Part shown: positions 46,885 to 60,100 of the stretch, one piece after another
How the letters are laid out: each line of letters opens with the position of its first letter
How positions within the stretch are numbered: position 1 is the first letter of the stretch
NCBI GenBank assembly: GCA_951799405.1
Contig: OX637343.1
Location: 3,224,001-3,288,000, forward strand
DNA length: 64,000 nucleotides
Reading direction: 5' to 3'
Source of the DNA: Agapetus fuscipes
Taxonomy: Eukaryota; Arthropoda; Insecta; Trichoptera; Glossosomatidae
The notes under the pieces: model-generated
Database searches by the model: none
What the model saw: only the letters and a program-made list of their open reading frames with translations
Told to the model about the DNA's origin: nothing
Program-made: the position numbers and the translations under genes

Positions 46885-47120
46885 GGTCCACACGTGAATT
46901 GACATAAATTAAATTGTGTCGTCACCCAGCCGGGTTGCTTGGGGAAAAGCATACAAATATTTTGTTATTGGTTGCTAAGAACGGCAGTGCCATACAAGAC
47001 TGGCGTTTGCTCGCCGAGAAAAAGAAGTTTATAAATTCAAAAATGTTCGGACCTAATTTAGAAGCTCAGAAACTTCTGCCGTCCATCCCGAAAATATTTT
47101 TGATATTGGCAAGATACTCG
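46885..47120. repeat. Repeat E
   Basis: CACACGTGAATTGACATAAA, GGGTTGCTTGGGGAAAAGC, GGCGTTTGCTCGCCGAGAAA. Confidence 0.55.
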
Positions 47121-47225
47121 TAGCACAAAAGGGCTTAAAAAGTTTCAATAAGGGTGGCCAGCATCACATGGCTCTATTAGTAATTGGTAACTTACTTAAT
47201 TTAATTTAATTGTACGAGGCTTAAA

Positions 47226-47465
47226 GGGCCTATTGCACCAAACTCCAATCAGACGAAAATCAAAATTAAGTGTGATTTCTCCCTTTCAAATCAAACAATT
47301 GATTGCATATACGTAAGTCAGCTGATGTGAATCATATTTCCTGTTCAAATTCCATCACATTTTTACCAACTTTCGAGAAATATTTAACCGAGGTCCTTAC
47401 CAGAACTAAGCAATCAACTTTGATGTTTCAATCAAATATTGATTGGAGGTTGGTGCAACAGGCCC
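47226..47465. mobile_element. Harbinger-like MITE, uninterrupted copy
   Basis: 240 bp, GGGCCTATTGCACCAAACTC to GGTGCAACAGGCCC; interior shared with the copy at 3423 and the fragment at 8560-8640. No clear target duplication. Confidence 0.75.
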
Positions 47466-47765
47466 GATTATAGATATAGTCGCTTTTAAAAGTGAGTCAC
47501 AAGTCAGCCGTTTTCAATTTTTAATTTTCGATTAAAATACTTTTGGTGTCTTGACGAAACAAAAAAAAATGAAAGATAAAAACTCTAAAAAAACAATATT
47601 GAAAAATGGTGATAAAAAATTATCACCGTCAAGAGTTGAAAGTCGGTTATTACGGAATATAGAATGTGCTATATATATACACCGGCATTCTAGGTAGGTG
47701 TTTACAAATTTTGTGGAGCGCGATGACGATGCCGGATTTTAAAATAAACTAAATTTTTTACTTTA

Positions 47766-47975
47766 TTGATTTTTGTTATATTATTATGATTGTCGTGGTA
47801 GTGGAGTCAAAAAACGGCGTTGCCGCCTCGCGGGGCAAAAAACTTCCAAACTCGACGCGGCAACATTGCGAGTGCGTCCCCGAGGACGTGCCGCCAAAAT
47901 TTTGTATCGGAGCGGTGTGGCCATGCACTGGTAGCCGAATTTCCTGGCTCATGTCAAAAAATCCCCACTAAGTGG
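47766..47975. other. Isolated GC/CpG-rich island, no gene recognised
   Basis: Many CG dinucleotides (GCCGCCTCGCGGGGC, CGACGCGGCAAC, CCCCGAGGACGTGCCGCC) in otherwise very AT-rich DNA. A 61-codon + strand frame spans it but resembles nothing known to me. It could be part of a promoter or first exon of the BTB gene about 6 kb downstream. Confidence 0.3.
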
Positions 47976-49897
47976 CCCACAGATAAACTGTGATCTATTT
48001 ACCTACTCGGCTGAAACTGAACATGGTAAAAATCTGAGCCGATATCTCGTAAAATGGTATTTTTGACAGTTGGTACACAATCGTAAAGTTAGCGATGTTT
48101 GCCCAAATGAATAAAAAATGATGTGAAGTATTTTGTTACATAATATCGAGAGTATACTTACTTAACGCACAGATTACCGCCTTTGGTTCGACGAGTACTT
48201 ATATCAAATGTTTTAAGGGTTTCACGGCTGGCTTCAAATTCTTGAAAATGCTCTTTCAGGTCTTGACCGTGGTCTATCGTATTTTTTTATTATTATTGCT
48301 AACGTTTCTCTTTCATGGACTCCGTGTGACATACACCAAACAAACATTTTGGTATTTGACGGCCGCGTTGCTAGGGAAAAGGCAGACCATTAATTTATTT
48401 TTTGTTCCTAAGGAACGTAATCACATGGACTTGTGAAGTTTCTCTACAACAAAAATTCTGTATTATATAATTTCTTTGGAGCTCTGCTAACTCAATGAAA
48501 TAATTTCTTTCAAATAAGACTTACAATGAAAGGCAAAATTGAAAGTTGCAAATAAAGTTATATTTAACTAAAAAGAAAGAAAAAATATTTTATGATTTTG
48601 TATTGAAAGTTTCTTGTGAAAAAAATTGTTTGTGTATGTTTGTATTTTTATGTTATTCGCCATTACTGATCGTCAATGCCAGATATTCATAAAATTAAAC
48701 ACATCTTCAATCAAGTCCGCACACGAATTGACACAGAAAAAATAAAGCCGTCTCAAGGCCATATCATCAGGCGTTGCTAAAGGCCGGGTTTTTATGGAAA
48801 ATGACAACTAATATTTTAAAATGGATCCCATACACGTGAGACGTTTGCGCGCTGAGAAAAACGATATATATAATCAAATTTGTGCCGAGTCCAATGGCGA
48901 AAATTTAAAAGAAGAAGAATCAGTCACAATAAATTCCCTAATACTCGGGAAAACTTCTTACGCGCGGTATCCCCACTGATTTCAAAAAACGTCAAAATTG
49001 ACGCCGGTGTAAGATGACAGTTGTTGGAAATTCTATACTCGCTATTGGTGCGCCACTTCCTCATTTAATTTTTGTATTTGTGAATTTTCCAAATGAGTGA
49101 CCTCCCCTCGCGAAGTCATTAACATTAAAATTTCTTTAAACAAATACTCAAAAAACACATTTGAAACCGCTCATAGAAAACTTGTGAATAAGATACATAT
49201 TTCCCCTGAAGCTTTCTAAAATAAATAAATACACCAGTGAACGTAAAAAATAATGTAGGTACCTACCAAGTGTAATTGAAAATACCTATTAGGTAATGAC
49301 ATTTTGAATTTAGAACAAAATTTCAAATTCAGAACACTGCGCGTTCCAAGACAAAAGATTTTCACATTTTCGAAAAATCAAATTTTTTTGACAGTTCGAA
49401 ATTTTTTGTTTTGCCGTAAATCACTACCGCCATTATGCCTTTGTGACAAGTTTTATAGTGTTTTTATGACATTTTTTAATGAAATTTACACACAAATTTA
49501 TCGGCGACTAGACAAACTATCGATTTTTACATAAACTCAGTGTTATTTTGTAAATTTGAGCCGGCATCTTGCATGTTAGATGAAATAAATTTTTCGGAAC
49601 AGTTGTTTTAATTTTTTTAATCACCAATTATACTTATTTTACTCATCATTTATTGAATCAATCATCAAATCAGATGTGCTTTTAAACATCATTCGTGTGA
49701 ATCATTTTTAAAAATCTGTGATATAGATTTACATGAAACTAAAAAAATGTGTTTCCATTTCAAAGGATTTACATTTTGAAAGAAGTATGTAAGTACACAA
49801 TCTATTTTTACCATTTACATCATGATGAAATACGACTCAAAATACCATAATTGTTAAGGAAATATATTGGGATATATATATATATATATATATACAA
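47976..49897. other. Unassigned AT-rich region
   Basis: No coding frame of note; a (TA)n run at 49872-49896 is the tail of the CR1-like LINE. Confidence 0.45.
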
Positions 49898-50283
49898 GGA
49901 TAATTTATTTATAAGGTACGCATAATGAAAGAGCGTCGTTTTTGTGTGTGTCACACCTCAAGGGCCCTCTCAAATCACGGATAAGATTTTCTGTAAAGAT
50001 GCGTCTTTAGTGCTCCTTTAAAGACACCAACAGTTTCTGCCTTCCTCACATTAGGTGATAGTCTGTTCCACTCCATTGGGCCCGCAAACCGGAAAGCACG
50101 GTCCCCAAAATTAGTGCGTGTCTGACGTGACGGCTGGACTAAGTCAACCACCCCACACTCCGCAGATCTGAGAGTTTGGCGTCTCAAATCTATCTCAACA
50201 CGTGAGAACATGTCAGACAAGTATGAAGGAGCCATACCATTGACAGCTTTGTAAACCATCAGACAAACACGGTAGACCACCAC
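49898..50283 (-). pseudogene. CR1-like LINE 3' end with RT tail
   Basis: Minus strand: YRVCLMVYKAVNGMAPSYL, NFGDRAFRFAGPMEWNRLSP and KTHLYRKSYP stop, then a 3' UTR with CCTTGAGGTGTGACACACAC and ending in (TA)n. 5' truncated. Related to the 18.8 kb copy but not identical. Confidence 0.85.
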
Positions 50284-50487
50284 GTAAGTGATATGAATAC
50301 AGACATGTATTATCTAATTATTGTGTGTTTTTAACAAAATTCCAAGAAGCCATACTGATGTTTATATACCTACTTCGATGAAAGTACATACATAAGTAAA
50401 TTTCCAGCAGCTATTACTCATTTTTTAATATTTTGTAGTAGATATTCAACTAATGATTTTTTCCTTAATACCTATTTAAAAAAAAAA

Positions 50488-51168
50488 ACCTTGACTGATA
50501 GGTTAGTATGAGGCTGACCTCACACCTACTATAAAAATAGACTGCATGAAGTCCATAGACAACGAAATTGTGACGCCACACGTCCGAGTTGCTAGGGAAA
50601 AAGACCCAACAAATATTTTGTTCTCGGTTGTTCGGGACCCTAGTCACTTAAAAAGTGTGACGTTTACTCGCTGATAAAAAAGCTTTGCAATCAATAACAA
50701 AATATTTTTTCCTATTTCCTAGCATCCTGGCCAGGTGAAACAGGGTGGCATTGGCAAAAGTGAACGCAGTTTTTACAGCATGGGGGTCAACCTCATACCA
50801 GCCTATTCGTCAAGGAACATAATTTAAAAAATGCTCATATTTGCATGTGAAGACGGCAGACTAACTTTCCATCATTACGTAAATTAAAGTCAAAGAAACC
50901 TCCTACCTTACTGGGCTGACGTTTTTTTCCGTAAATGCATCGCAGCATCCAAAACAGGAATTAAACTTATGTCCACAAATTCACTTAAAACTTACACAGT
51001 GAGGTTGGAACATTTTTGAATTTTGAACTTTCTTCTCGTGCGAGCAAATGTCAGTCTTGTATGGGACTGCCGTTGTTAGCAACCAATAACAAATTATTTG
51101 TATTCCTTTTACCTAGCAACCTGCACCGGGCGACGAAACAATATTGTCTTGGCCAATTCACAAGCACA
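50488..51168. repeat. Two repeat E copies plus repeat A scraps
   Basis: 50488-50525 is a repeat A start, 50540-50700 repeat E (GAGTTGCTAGGGAAAAAG), 50735-50815 a repeat A scrap, 51010-51165 repeat E reversed (GTCTTGTATGGGACTGCC). Confidence 0.5.
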
Positions 51169-51171
51169 CCT

Positions 51172-51422
51172 AATCTAATCTAAGTTGCAAAGATATACAG
51201 TAACATTGGGGATTCACATTACATGGATTTTCACAAGCAGACACGTACAAGTTCGCGCTTGCACATGCCGCATGTGAACCTACAACATAAAAACCAAATC
51301 TCCAATGGACATACACCCTGCAACTCTTGCCGTCCTTCCCTGAAACAGGGGTGACATTGGCAAAGTGAACCATTTTCTACAGCATGGGTGGTCAGCGGCA
51401 TACCAACATATAAGTCAAGGAA
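51172..51422 (-). repeat. Repeat A
   Basis: (TCTAA)n to ATATAAGTCAAGGAAC. Confidence 0.85.
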
Positions 51423-51628
51423 CCACTTTTGGGAAACCATTACGGAGCCCTAAAATAAACAAACTCAGACAAGCAGCGTCCGTCTGGTGAACTGTCGTCC
51501 AGATATGTAGGAGAGGCATTTTTTTTTATCAGTTTTCTCGCGGAGCACTACAGAGGCTTTGCGGAACGAATAGGGCTCCGCGAATCACACTTTTGAATAT
51601 GGCTGGTCTATCAAATATCACTACACAA

Positions 51629-52246
51629 CAGTGGCGAAGGGTGCAATACAAGCCGGTTCCCATCGCTCTCCCGTTTAAAATGAGGCAGAAATGATAATAA
51701 AGTAGACTGCATGGTTTCAATGGGGAAAAAATATGTATTGTTTCTTTGGTTTTAAATGTATATTTTTACTTTGTGCCTATATTTTTTATCTACTTTGTTA
51801 TCTATAATAATCTACAATCTAAGTTGCAAGGATATATTCATTTAAAGCTCTCAGATGCATGCCCACAAACAAACACGTGTAGTTCGCGCTTACAAATGCT
51901 GAATGCGTACTTACAAATAAAATCCAAACCTCAAATGAACATAAGCCCCACAACTTTTGCCGACCTTCCCTGAAACAGGAGTGACATTGGCAAAGTGAAC
52001 CATTTTTTACAGTATGGGTGGTCAGCCTCATACTAACCTATAAGTCAAGGAATATGAATAATAAATTACATTTAAATATAAAAAAAGAACAAAACCTTAA
52101 AAAGAAATCTATACAAAAAAAATAAAAAATTTCCTATGCAAAAAATGTAGCAAATTAATACACCAACATTAGAAATCCACATTATCATATATCATTTTAA
52201 AAGGGAAGCCGATGGAAACCAGCTTGTATGGCACCCTTCGCCACTG
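51629..52246. mobile_element. hAT-like MITE with perfect 8-bp duplication
   Basis: Same CAGTGGCGAAGGGTGC terminus and long inverted ends as the copy at 669. Flanked exactly by CTACACAA (51621-51628 and 52247-52254). Interrupted by a minus-strand repeat A copy at about 51800-52185. Confidence 0.88.
51800..52185 (-). repeat. Repeat A with extended UTR, inside hAT-like MITE
   Basis: Runs past the usual start to GTAGCAAATTAATACACCAAC, matching 6816-6930 closely, then returns to MITE sequence. Confidence 0.85.
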
Positions 52247-52450
52247 CTACACAATTCTTATCACTTCACTTACATAGTTTCACATGTGATGAGTTTTCCA
52301 TTATTCTAATGTATTTGTTTCAATTTGGACTCAACACACAGAGCTCACTTGCAACATTAACACAACCGTACAACATCTTATACTTTTTTTCACTACTGCA
52401 TCATTATATCATACCTTCCTACCGTGCGACAATAGTTTCAATCATCTGAA

Positions 52451-52685
52451 CCCTTAGTACGAGTTGCAAAACTTAGAAAAGTAAAGTTTACGGAAAATAT
52501 TAAAGAGTGATTTCTACAAAAATCTGCCGTTTTTGTTTCTTACACTTTATGTTCTTAGCAAAAGAGTTACAGTGATGAAGAAAATCAAGTTCAAACAAAC
52601 AAAAACGGCAGATTTTGGGGGAAATCACTCTTTAATAATTGCCGTAAACTTTACTTTACTCAAGTTTTGCAACTCCAACTAAGGG
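52451..52685. mobile_element. Palindromic MITE, second copy
   Basis: CCCTTAGTACGAGTTGC to AACTAAGGG; same arms as 6171-6410 with a different centre. Confidence 0.78.
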
Positions 52686-52779
52686 TACTGTTCACTACCA
52701 TATAGTATTTGTCAATGTCACAATAATTTGTAGTGTGACATAAAAAGGTTTCATCTCATTTCTCAAATTGTTTTGATGA

Positions 52780-53027
52780 TCTATAATCTAAGTTGCAAGG
52801 ATATATTCATTTAAAGTTCTCAAATGCATGCCCACAAACAAACACGTGTAGTTCGCGCTTACACATGCTGAATGTGTACTTACAAATAAAATCCAAACCT
52901 CAAATGAACATAAGCCCTACAACTTTTGCCGACCTTCCCTGAAACAGGGGTGACATTGGCAAAGTGAACCATTTTTTTACAGTATGGGTGGTCAGCCTCA
53001 TACCAACCTTTAAGTCAAGGAATATGA
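52780..53027 (-). repeat. Repeat A
   Basis: CTATAATCTAAGTTGCAAGG to CCTTTAAGTCAAGGAA. Confidence 0.85.
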
Positions 53028-53117
53028 TGATATCTTAATATGGCGCCGTTTCGTAAAGATTGACACTCCAAGGGCGCTTGCTGTGCTTTCACGGTGAAGT
53101 AGTTAATAAACGCAAAC

Positions 53118-53418
53118 ACAACTAAGCTACACATATAGCGTAACTTCTTCCCGCGTTATCCCTGAAGGGGCCGCATGTGGCGAGTTGAACCTACTTATTT
53201 TTACGCCGACCACTTCAGTTGAAGTGGGGGTTTCCCAGCTCCCGAGAGGGCTGGTATTCATTTATTGAGAAAGGCTGAGTAACCTTGCCAGTGTTTTATT
53301 TTGGGGTTTGAAATAAACACCCAAACGGGAAATCATTTTTGACACCCTTGCTGGAATTTGAATCCGAGCTCACGGCATGGAATGCAAGCACTCTCCCAAC
53401 TGAACTATCGACCGGACT
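53118..53418 (-). repeat. SINE C
   Basis: AACTAAGCTACACATATAGC to GAACTATCGACCGGAC, with a small central deletion. Confidence 0.82.
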
Positions 53419-53997
53419 GTCTATATTGAATAGATTTTTCTATGTTGAATCAACAAATTAAGTTTCCTGATATTTTTTATGGACTACAATCGGTCATAAT
53501 TTACAGTGTAGGTAAATAAACAGCTGCTATCACCGTGTACCGTATTTATTTACATACGTACTTATAAAGTTCCCAACATATCTTTAATGCCGAGCAGAAT
53601 GGGAGAGGTGCATAGCATTGATCAAAATAAAATAAATAGATGGACATCAGAGCCCTTGGGCATACGAGCATAGAGTTTCTAGAGTTACATAGAGCATACA
53701 GTTACAGAGTTACAGTTACATAGGGCATTGAGACCTACGGGATAGAGTTAGTAAAATGAGGCATATGAGAACTGCCTAACTTAAATTGTTGTTTCCCCCT
53801 TTTCACACACTCTGGTTTTGGCGATAAAAAGTATGGCATCGCCAGACAATCTTACATAATTCCCCGTACACTGCTGGATTTCTGATCCGACACCGGACTG
53901 GATATGTAATAAGTGACTATTCTATCTTTTGAAACTGACTACCCATTGTAAAATTTCATTGTCGCCGACGTTTATCACTGATTTATTGATATTGCAG
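53419..53997. other. Region upstream of BTB exon 1
   Basis: Contains an irregular GTTACATAGAGCATA-type short repeat (53685-53735) and ends in the acceptor-like tract at 53997. No promoter elements that I would defend. Confidence 0.4.
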
Positions 53998-54155
53998 ATG
54001 CTATGAGCGTGGATGAGAAGCCTGTGGGCAGCCTGCGTGTCACTGTGGGTGTAGCAGTGCCAGCTCTCTCATAATGCAGCCGCAGCAGTACTGCCTGAGA
54101 TGGAAGTACCACAACACCAACATACAGTCCACCTTCTCCCAGCTGCTGGACAAGG
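53998..54155 (+). CDS. BTB gene exon 1: 5' leader and start (coding from 54074)
   Basis: Acceptor-like ATATTGCAG before 53998; ATG at 54074; donor GTGAGT at 54156. Coding part 82 nt, ending in one base that makes a Gly codon with exon 2. Encodes MQPQQYCLRWKYHNTN and on to LLDK. The leader holds an upstream ORF (separate entry). The promoter and any first exon lie further left and were not located. Confidence 0.8.
54003..54074 (+). promoter_or_regulatory. Upstream ORF of 23 codons ending in TAATG
   Basis: ATG at 54003 opens MSVDEKPVGSLRVTVG... and stops with TAA at 54072-54074; the last A of that stop is the first base of the main ATG. A one-codon-shorter possibility, ATGCTATGA, starts at 53998. 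A stop/start overlap is the arrangement used for termination-coupled reinitiation, so this could tune translation. Function is inferred only. Confidence 0.5.
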
Positions 54156-57100
54156 GTGAGTGCATTGTCATATAATGTAATGCAGCAGTACTGCCTGAGA
54201 TGGAAGTACCTCAACACCAACATACAGTCCACCTTCTCCCAGCTGCTGGACAAGGGTGAGTGGCCAACACTTTGTAAAAATATTAATCCCAAGTCAAGTG
54301 CAGCTCCTCCCTAAGGAACCAACTTGTGGAATAATTTTCTTTACATTTATTTAGCTTGAGCAAATCAATAAAGATGACCCTTGCCTTAGTGGAGAATCAT
54401 GATTCTGTATTCACAATCAATACAATTAGTAATAGTGTAATCCAAAATCAAGTACGTCACTTTCCTAACAAACTAACCTGTTGAAGCATTTGTTTCACAA
54501 TGCATTTGTTATTGTTAATAGGGAACAACGGGGTTCAAACTTGCTTTAATTTAAAAACGCTTTATTAAAAAATTTCAAGTACCAACGCATTATCTGCGTG
54601 ACTACAGTGTCAACAAAGGTAGCTTGAAAATTTCATTTGTTGTACCAACTGTAGTTGTCTCTCACCGGCCTGTAGATGGTTTAGCATGTCTTGCTTGCTG
54701 TGTTGCAGGCAGCTTTTGCGATGTGACGCTGTGGTGCGGGGGCACGGCCCTGTGCGCCCACCGCGCCGTCCTCGCCGCCTGCTCGCCGCTGCTGGCCAAC
54801 CTGCTGGCTGCGCACGACTGCCTCAGGATAGAGCCCGCGCTGGTGCTGGAGAGGACGGAGCTCATACACCTCCGCTACATCCTGGACTTCATGTACACGG
54901 GGGAGGTCAGCGTGCACCATGTGAGTGACATCTATAATCTGTAACCTGCTGGCCGCGCACGACAGCCTCAGGATACGGAAGTGGTAAACATGAGGGAAGC
55001 GATAAAGCGCTGGAAGGTTAAAAAAGATGGAGGGAAATAAAGATGATTTTCCAGCAATCAAGTTTTTTACCTGTAAAAAAAATACCCAAATCTTGGCCAA
55101 GACTACAAGCTATTTTCCCAGGCTATATAGGGAGGCCATTGAAATACATAAACATCAAAATTTCAATAAAAAAGAAGAGGGCATTAAATTGAATAAAATA
55201 TGGCGATCTGCGCTAACGTCGATAAAACAGGGTACCCTATACCGACAGCGCTGACCTGCCAACACCCGCGCATACACACACGCTGGGGCCTGCGCACCCC
55301 CCTGGGCACACGCCTGTACGCACGCCCGTGTGTACCCCTGCGCATGCGCAGCCACCCCCCCAACGCATCCACCCCGCCAATCACAATGAAGATACATGAT
55401 GACAGAGATAAGAAGAGCACTAGCAGCCAGCCAGTGGCCAAAAGTAAACGGAGGATATAGGTGCCCCGTTGCTTCGAGCCTTGAAAATGTTCCCCGCTCG
55501 AGGGAATTAAACGTTGGCAGGCAAAATTACTGCAAGTAGAACATGGTCTAACCCGAGAAAAACTATATCATTGAACACCGACCATGAAAGTGAAAGTGAA
55601 AGTTTAAAAGTTTATACATGATTTATATTGGTACAAAAACATAATTAATACAATTCAAAAGGTATCCAAATTTTGTTGTTAGATGTGGCTTTGCAAGAAT
55701 AGCCCGTCTTAATTAATGGCTTATATTGATTTGATTTCAGACGGAGCTGCCCGGCCTGCTGAAGACTGCGGAGGACCTGAAGGTGAAGGGGCTGGCCGAC
55801 GTGACGTGGAAGGATCCCTCGTCCGGCAGCCCCGAGGTGGCGGGCAAGCAGCCCAGCAAGACCTGCCACCCCCAGGGGAAGGCCATCAGCGTGTCCACTC
55901 CCACACACATCAACGGTGAGAGAGAGTCATCAGCATTCTGTACGCCACTTATATGCGTATAATAAGAATAATATTAGGATGATTTATTTGGTGGGCGCTG
56001 TTTTTGTGTGTATCACACCTCAAGAGCCCTCTGCGAGCTTGGTCGTCGCTGAGAAAGCGCCAATTCTCAAGCAAGATCAAGACCAGTCCGAAGTCTTTAC
56101 TTGGTACAAGTATTTACATACATTAAAATAAAAATTGCTTTGTTTTAATTCACATGAGTTTATTTTTGTACACGACCAGTTTCGGGAGAAGCAGTACCTC
56201 CCATCTTCAGGTGTAAATAGAAACTAACACAGAATACAGAATTACGAAGCAAGGATTTAAATTACAGAAGGGGAGGGGGAAGTTGTATGTGGGCGGGGCG
56301 TAATAGGAAACACAGAAAGTAGAGGTGAAGTGTTAGGAAATAGGATATTATTTAGGAGATTATTATCTGAATTTATATTTTTTTGGATTTCTAGGTTTTC
56401 AAAGTTGTTCATAACTTTACCTTTGTGGGGAATGGGGTGAAGGTTTTAACTTGTGAGTGTGGAAGGAATGGTTGGACTCAATAATGTGGTTGGCGAATTC
56501 AGAATGACCGTTGCTTGTTAGGCAACGGCGGTGTTCTTTAATTCTAGTTTTTAGATTTCTTGCAGTTTGTCCGATGTACTTTAGTTTAGTTTAGTTACGT
56601 CTTTAAGTACATGTTCGTTCCAGTATCGTCTTCGTTGTCTTCTCCATTTTACAATATCTTGCATCCGGCACCTTTTCCTAATTTCTGTTTAGTAAAGATC
56701 TAATCTAAGTTGCAAAGATATGTAACATTGGGGATTCACATTACATGCATTCTCTCAAGCACGATAATAATAATAATATTAGGATGATTTATTTGGTGAG
56801 CGCTGTTTTTGTGTGTATCACACTTCAAGAGCCCTCTGCAAGCTTGATTGTCGCTGTAGAAAGCGCTAATTCTCAAGTAAGATCCAGTTGCTGTAAAGCT
56901 GACTGGTCTTTGGTAAAGGATTATGAATTTTTCACCCAGGGAAGAGCATATTTGAAAATATAAATGGTATATTTTTTGTGCTCCGGCGGGATTCAAACCT
57001 ACAACCTTCCATTTACGAGTCAGAAGTGTTAACCACTAGACTACGGACCGGTATAATGCTACTTCAGTAATAATGGACCTCGAATATTTGAAAAGTTGAA

Positions 57101-60100
57101 GAATAGAATGATATCATTCGTCCGGGCTAGTTTCAAACTTCACTGCCAGAGGGGCTGGTCTCACATCTATACAAATCTTTTTATTTGTTAAATCTTTTGG
57201 AGGCTAGAATTTTAAGTTGTTTTTTTTATGCAAAATATTAAATTAAATCCTACATAATTGATTCAATCTGCAAAATAATTCAAAGATTATTTCATTTTAC
57301 TTTGGTTAATTTAACAATATAATCATTATTCATCATTAGTTTTTCAAAGCGTGGGCTCAACCGACGACTAAAATGTGTAAGAATAGCTCCCAATGATATT
57401 ATATTGACATTGTTTTGGTATAAATTACAGGTTCAGTGTCTGTACCGATGGCGACATCCACGCCTGAAGCAAAAGTGGTGGTGAATAATAATGAACCTGC
57501 AAGGAGGAAGCGGGGGCGCCCTCCTCTAGAGCCAAAGACTTCCAGCGACTGGTGAGACAGTGCCCCATTTACATTTGTTATACATTTGTGCTTGTTGTAC
57601 CTACTTGTGTCCAGCCGCCACGCTTTTTGTTCTGTCCTTGCACACTTCTCTCATCCCATGGGCGTAGCTAGGAAGGGGCAGAGGGAGGCGGGGTCAGCTG
57701 CCCCCTCCTGGAAGAGAAAAGTTTACCTAAATAATCCAAAATCGTTATCAAATTGTATTGCTATTACTGAGATGACCATTATTCGATCATGGCTTGCTCC
57801 CCCCCTAGAGGAAATTGTGTGCCTACTCCCCTCCACTCTGTCGATGATGTATTTTGGTGACGATGATCTTCAATTTTCCAAAACCTGACCCCCTAGGTTT
57901 GATCGTGGGTACGCTCTTGTCTCATCCGCTCGACATTCATCAATGCTCTTCAAAAAAATTGTTTTTATTTTTAATCTCTACTAAATTTTATACAACCAAA
58001 ATAATTCTGATTGAACACTGAACGTTTTATTTCACTCGATTTATTAATTTTATTTTAATTAATATACACTAACGTTTTCGATCTCTCGATCATCTTCAGG
58101 CACAATAAAATTAAAAAATGTCATTTAGGTATAGAAGGGCTGTTTTTTTAAATATATTTTTTTGTAGCAAAAGTTTTTAAGTTACGTTTAAAAAAATAAG
58201 TTTATAATTTAAGTACAAAATCGATGAGTAAACCTTATTTTTTCATTAATGTTACTCTTTTACACACGGAAATGCAACTGTGAAGTTCTTTGTTCTCTTT
58301 CTTACAAATCGACTGCTCCAAGGAAGACAGCACTAAGTCAAGAAAGATAGTTTTGCAGGAAAGCCAATTGAATGTTATTTATTCCATGGAGAACAATGGC
58401 TAAACTAATTTTTACATTCATTTATTAACGAATTTAAAAGAGATAGAGACACGGCTGTCATCTTGGAATGAAGATAATGATTTGTTACCTTCAGAAATGG
58501 AAATAAGTCAAAAACCTAAATTTCGGAGTTACTTCCTTCTTCCTTGGAGCAGTCGTAATGATCATTTTCGTAAGTAAGTTGAAACAGATATATAATGTCT
58601 ATTTTCGTTAAAATAATTTGTAATCCACAGATATCATTAGTCAATGGCAAAAATAGTGTACCTAGCGTCTGACTCGACGTGGAGAAAGAAGATAGGAAAG
58701 CAGTGCCATCTTATGTCTTATGAGCTTGGCAGCAACATTAGACTATTATGTTGTTATGTTGTTACATGTTGTTACATGTTGTGTGGTGTTGCAGTGATGT
58801 GGTTGGACCACCGAGCCCCAAGGTCACAAAACTGGATGTCCAAGCTCGGACAGCTACTCCGCCCATCATACTCAACAAGCTGTTCAAGGACAGGTAACAA
58901 CAATACTTGTAGCCAACCCTGCAAATATGACCCATTGACCAACTCGCAACTCGTAATTGCAACTCGCATGGGTTAAAAAAAAAACTCCCGTGAACTGTTC
59001 CTGTTTATAATTTTTAACGCTTTTAAACATGTGATCGAGCGAGATTTATTTTATTGAAAGGGGACTTAGATTTAAGACATACAATTTTCAAAACTTCTCA
59101 GTTTTATTTTCACTGGGAATATTATCAATGGTATTATTAACTGGCAAAATGATACTTTCATATAAAGAAAAGCACACTCGCAACCAAACAAAAGTCACTC
59201 GCAATTTGCGAGCTAGCGAGTAGAATTTTGGAGGGTTGCTTGTAGCTATAATCTATGTCGCAAAGATGCTTATTGCATGCATTTTTACAAGCAAACACGT
59301 ATAATAGGGTGTCCTGACTGCAAAAAAGAGACGCTAAAGAGAAATATCTTCAATAAATAAAACATTTTTTTGCTTTTAATATATTTCCCCATTATTTACA
59401 GATGTTTTGGTCTACTTTGACACTTAAGAATAGTAATAGAAAATTGAACTACCATCATATCTAGAATAAGTGAATTTCTCTAATTTTGAATAACTTTGAG
59501 GCCTCATCGGCACGGGTTAGAAGCATCGTAAAAATATGAAATTTCGTATCTGAATAGACCATAGTATTAATAAAAAAGTAAGGGGTATGCGTATTCAAAA
59601 ATTGAAAAAAATATTTCTTTGGTCATATAAGGGGCACTCTAGTGGTCAGCCTCATACCAACCTATAAGTCAAGGAATACAACTAATAAATTACATCTAAG
59701 TATAAAAACAACAGAACCTTAAAAAAAGAAAACTATTACAAATATCATTGTAAGAAAAAGGAAAGGAGAACATAAAAGTTAAGATGGACAATGGATGTAT
59801 GATTTTAGTGAACAGTATGGCGGAGCAATTAATGTCTGTGTGCTTCAGAAATGTTTTAAAAGCAGTGTATGAGACCGGTCCGTAGTCTAGTAGTTAACAC
59901 TTGACTCGTAAATGGAAAGTTGTGGGTCTGAATCCCGGCGGAGCACAAATAAAGATACCATTTATATTTTCAAATATGCTCTTCGCTGAAAAATTCAAAT
60001 ACCTTTACGAAAGACCGGTCACTAAAGGTCCATCCAGCCTTACAGCAACTGGGTCTTGCTGGAGAATTGGCGCTTTCTACAGCGACGACCAAGCTCGCAG

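Noticed and set aside
59873..59945. tRNA genes at A/B-box sequences
   Set aside because: They are SINE heads: no acceptor-stem pairing, and each continues into a SINE body.
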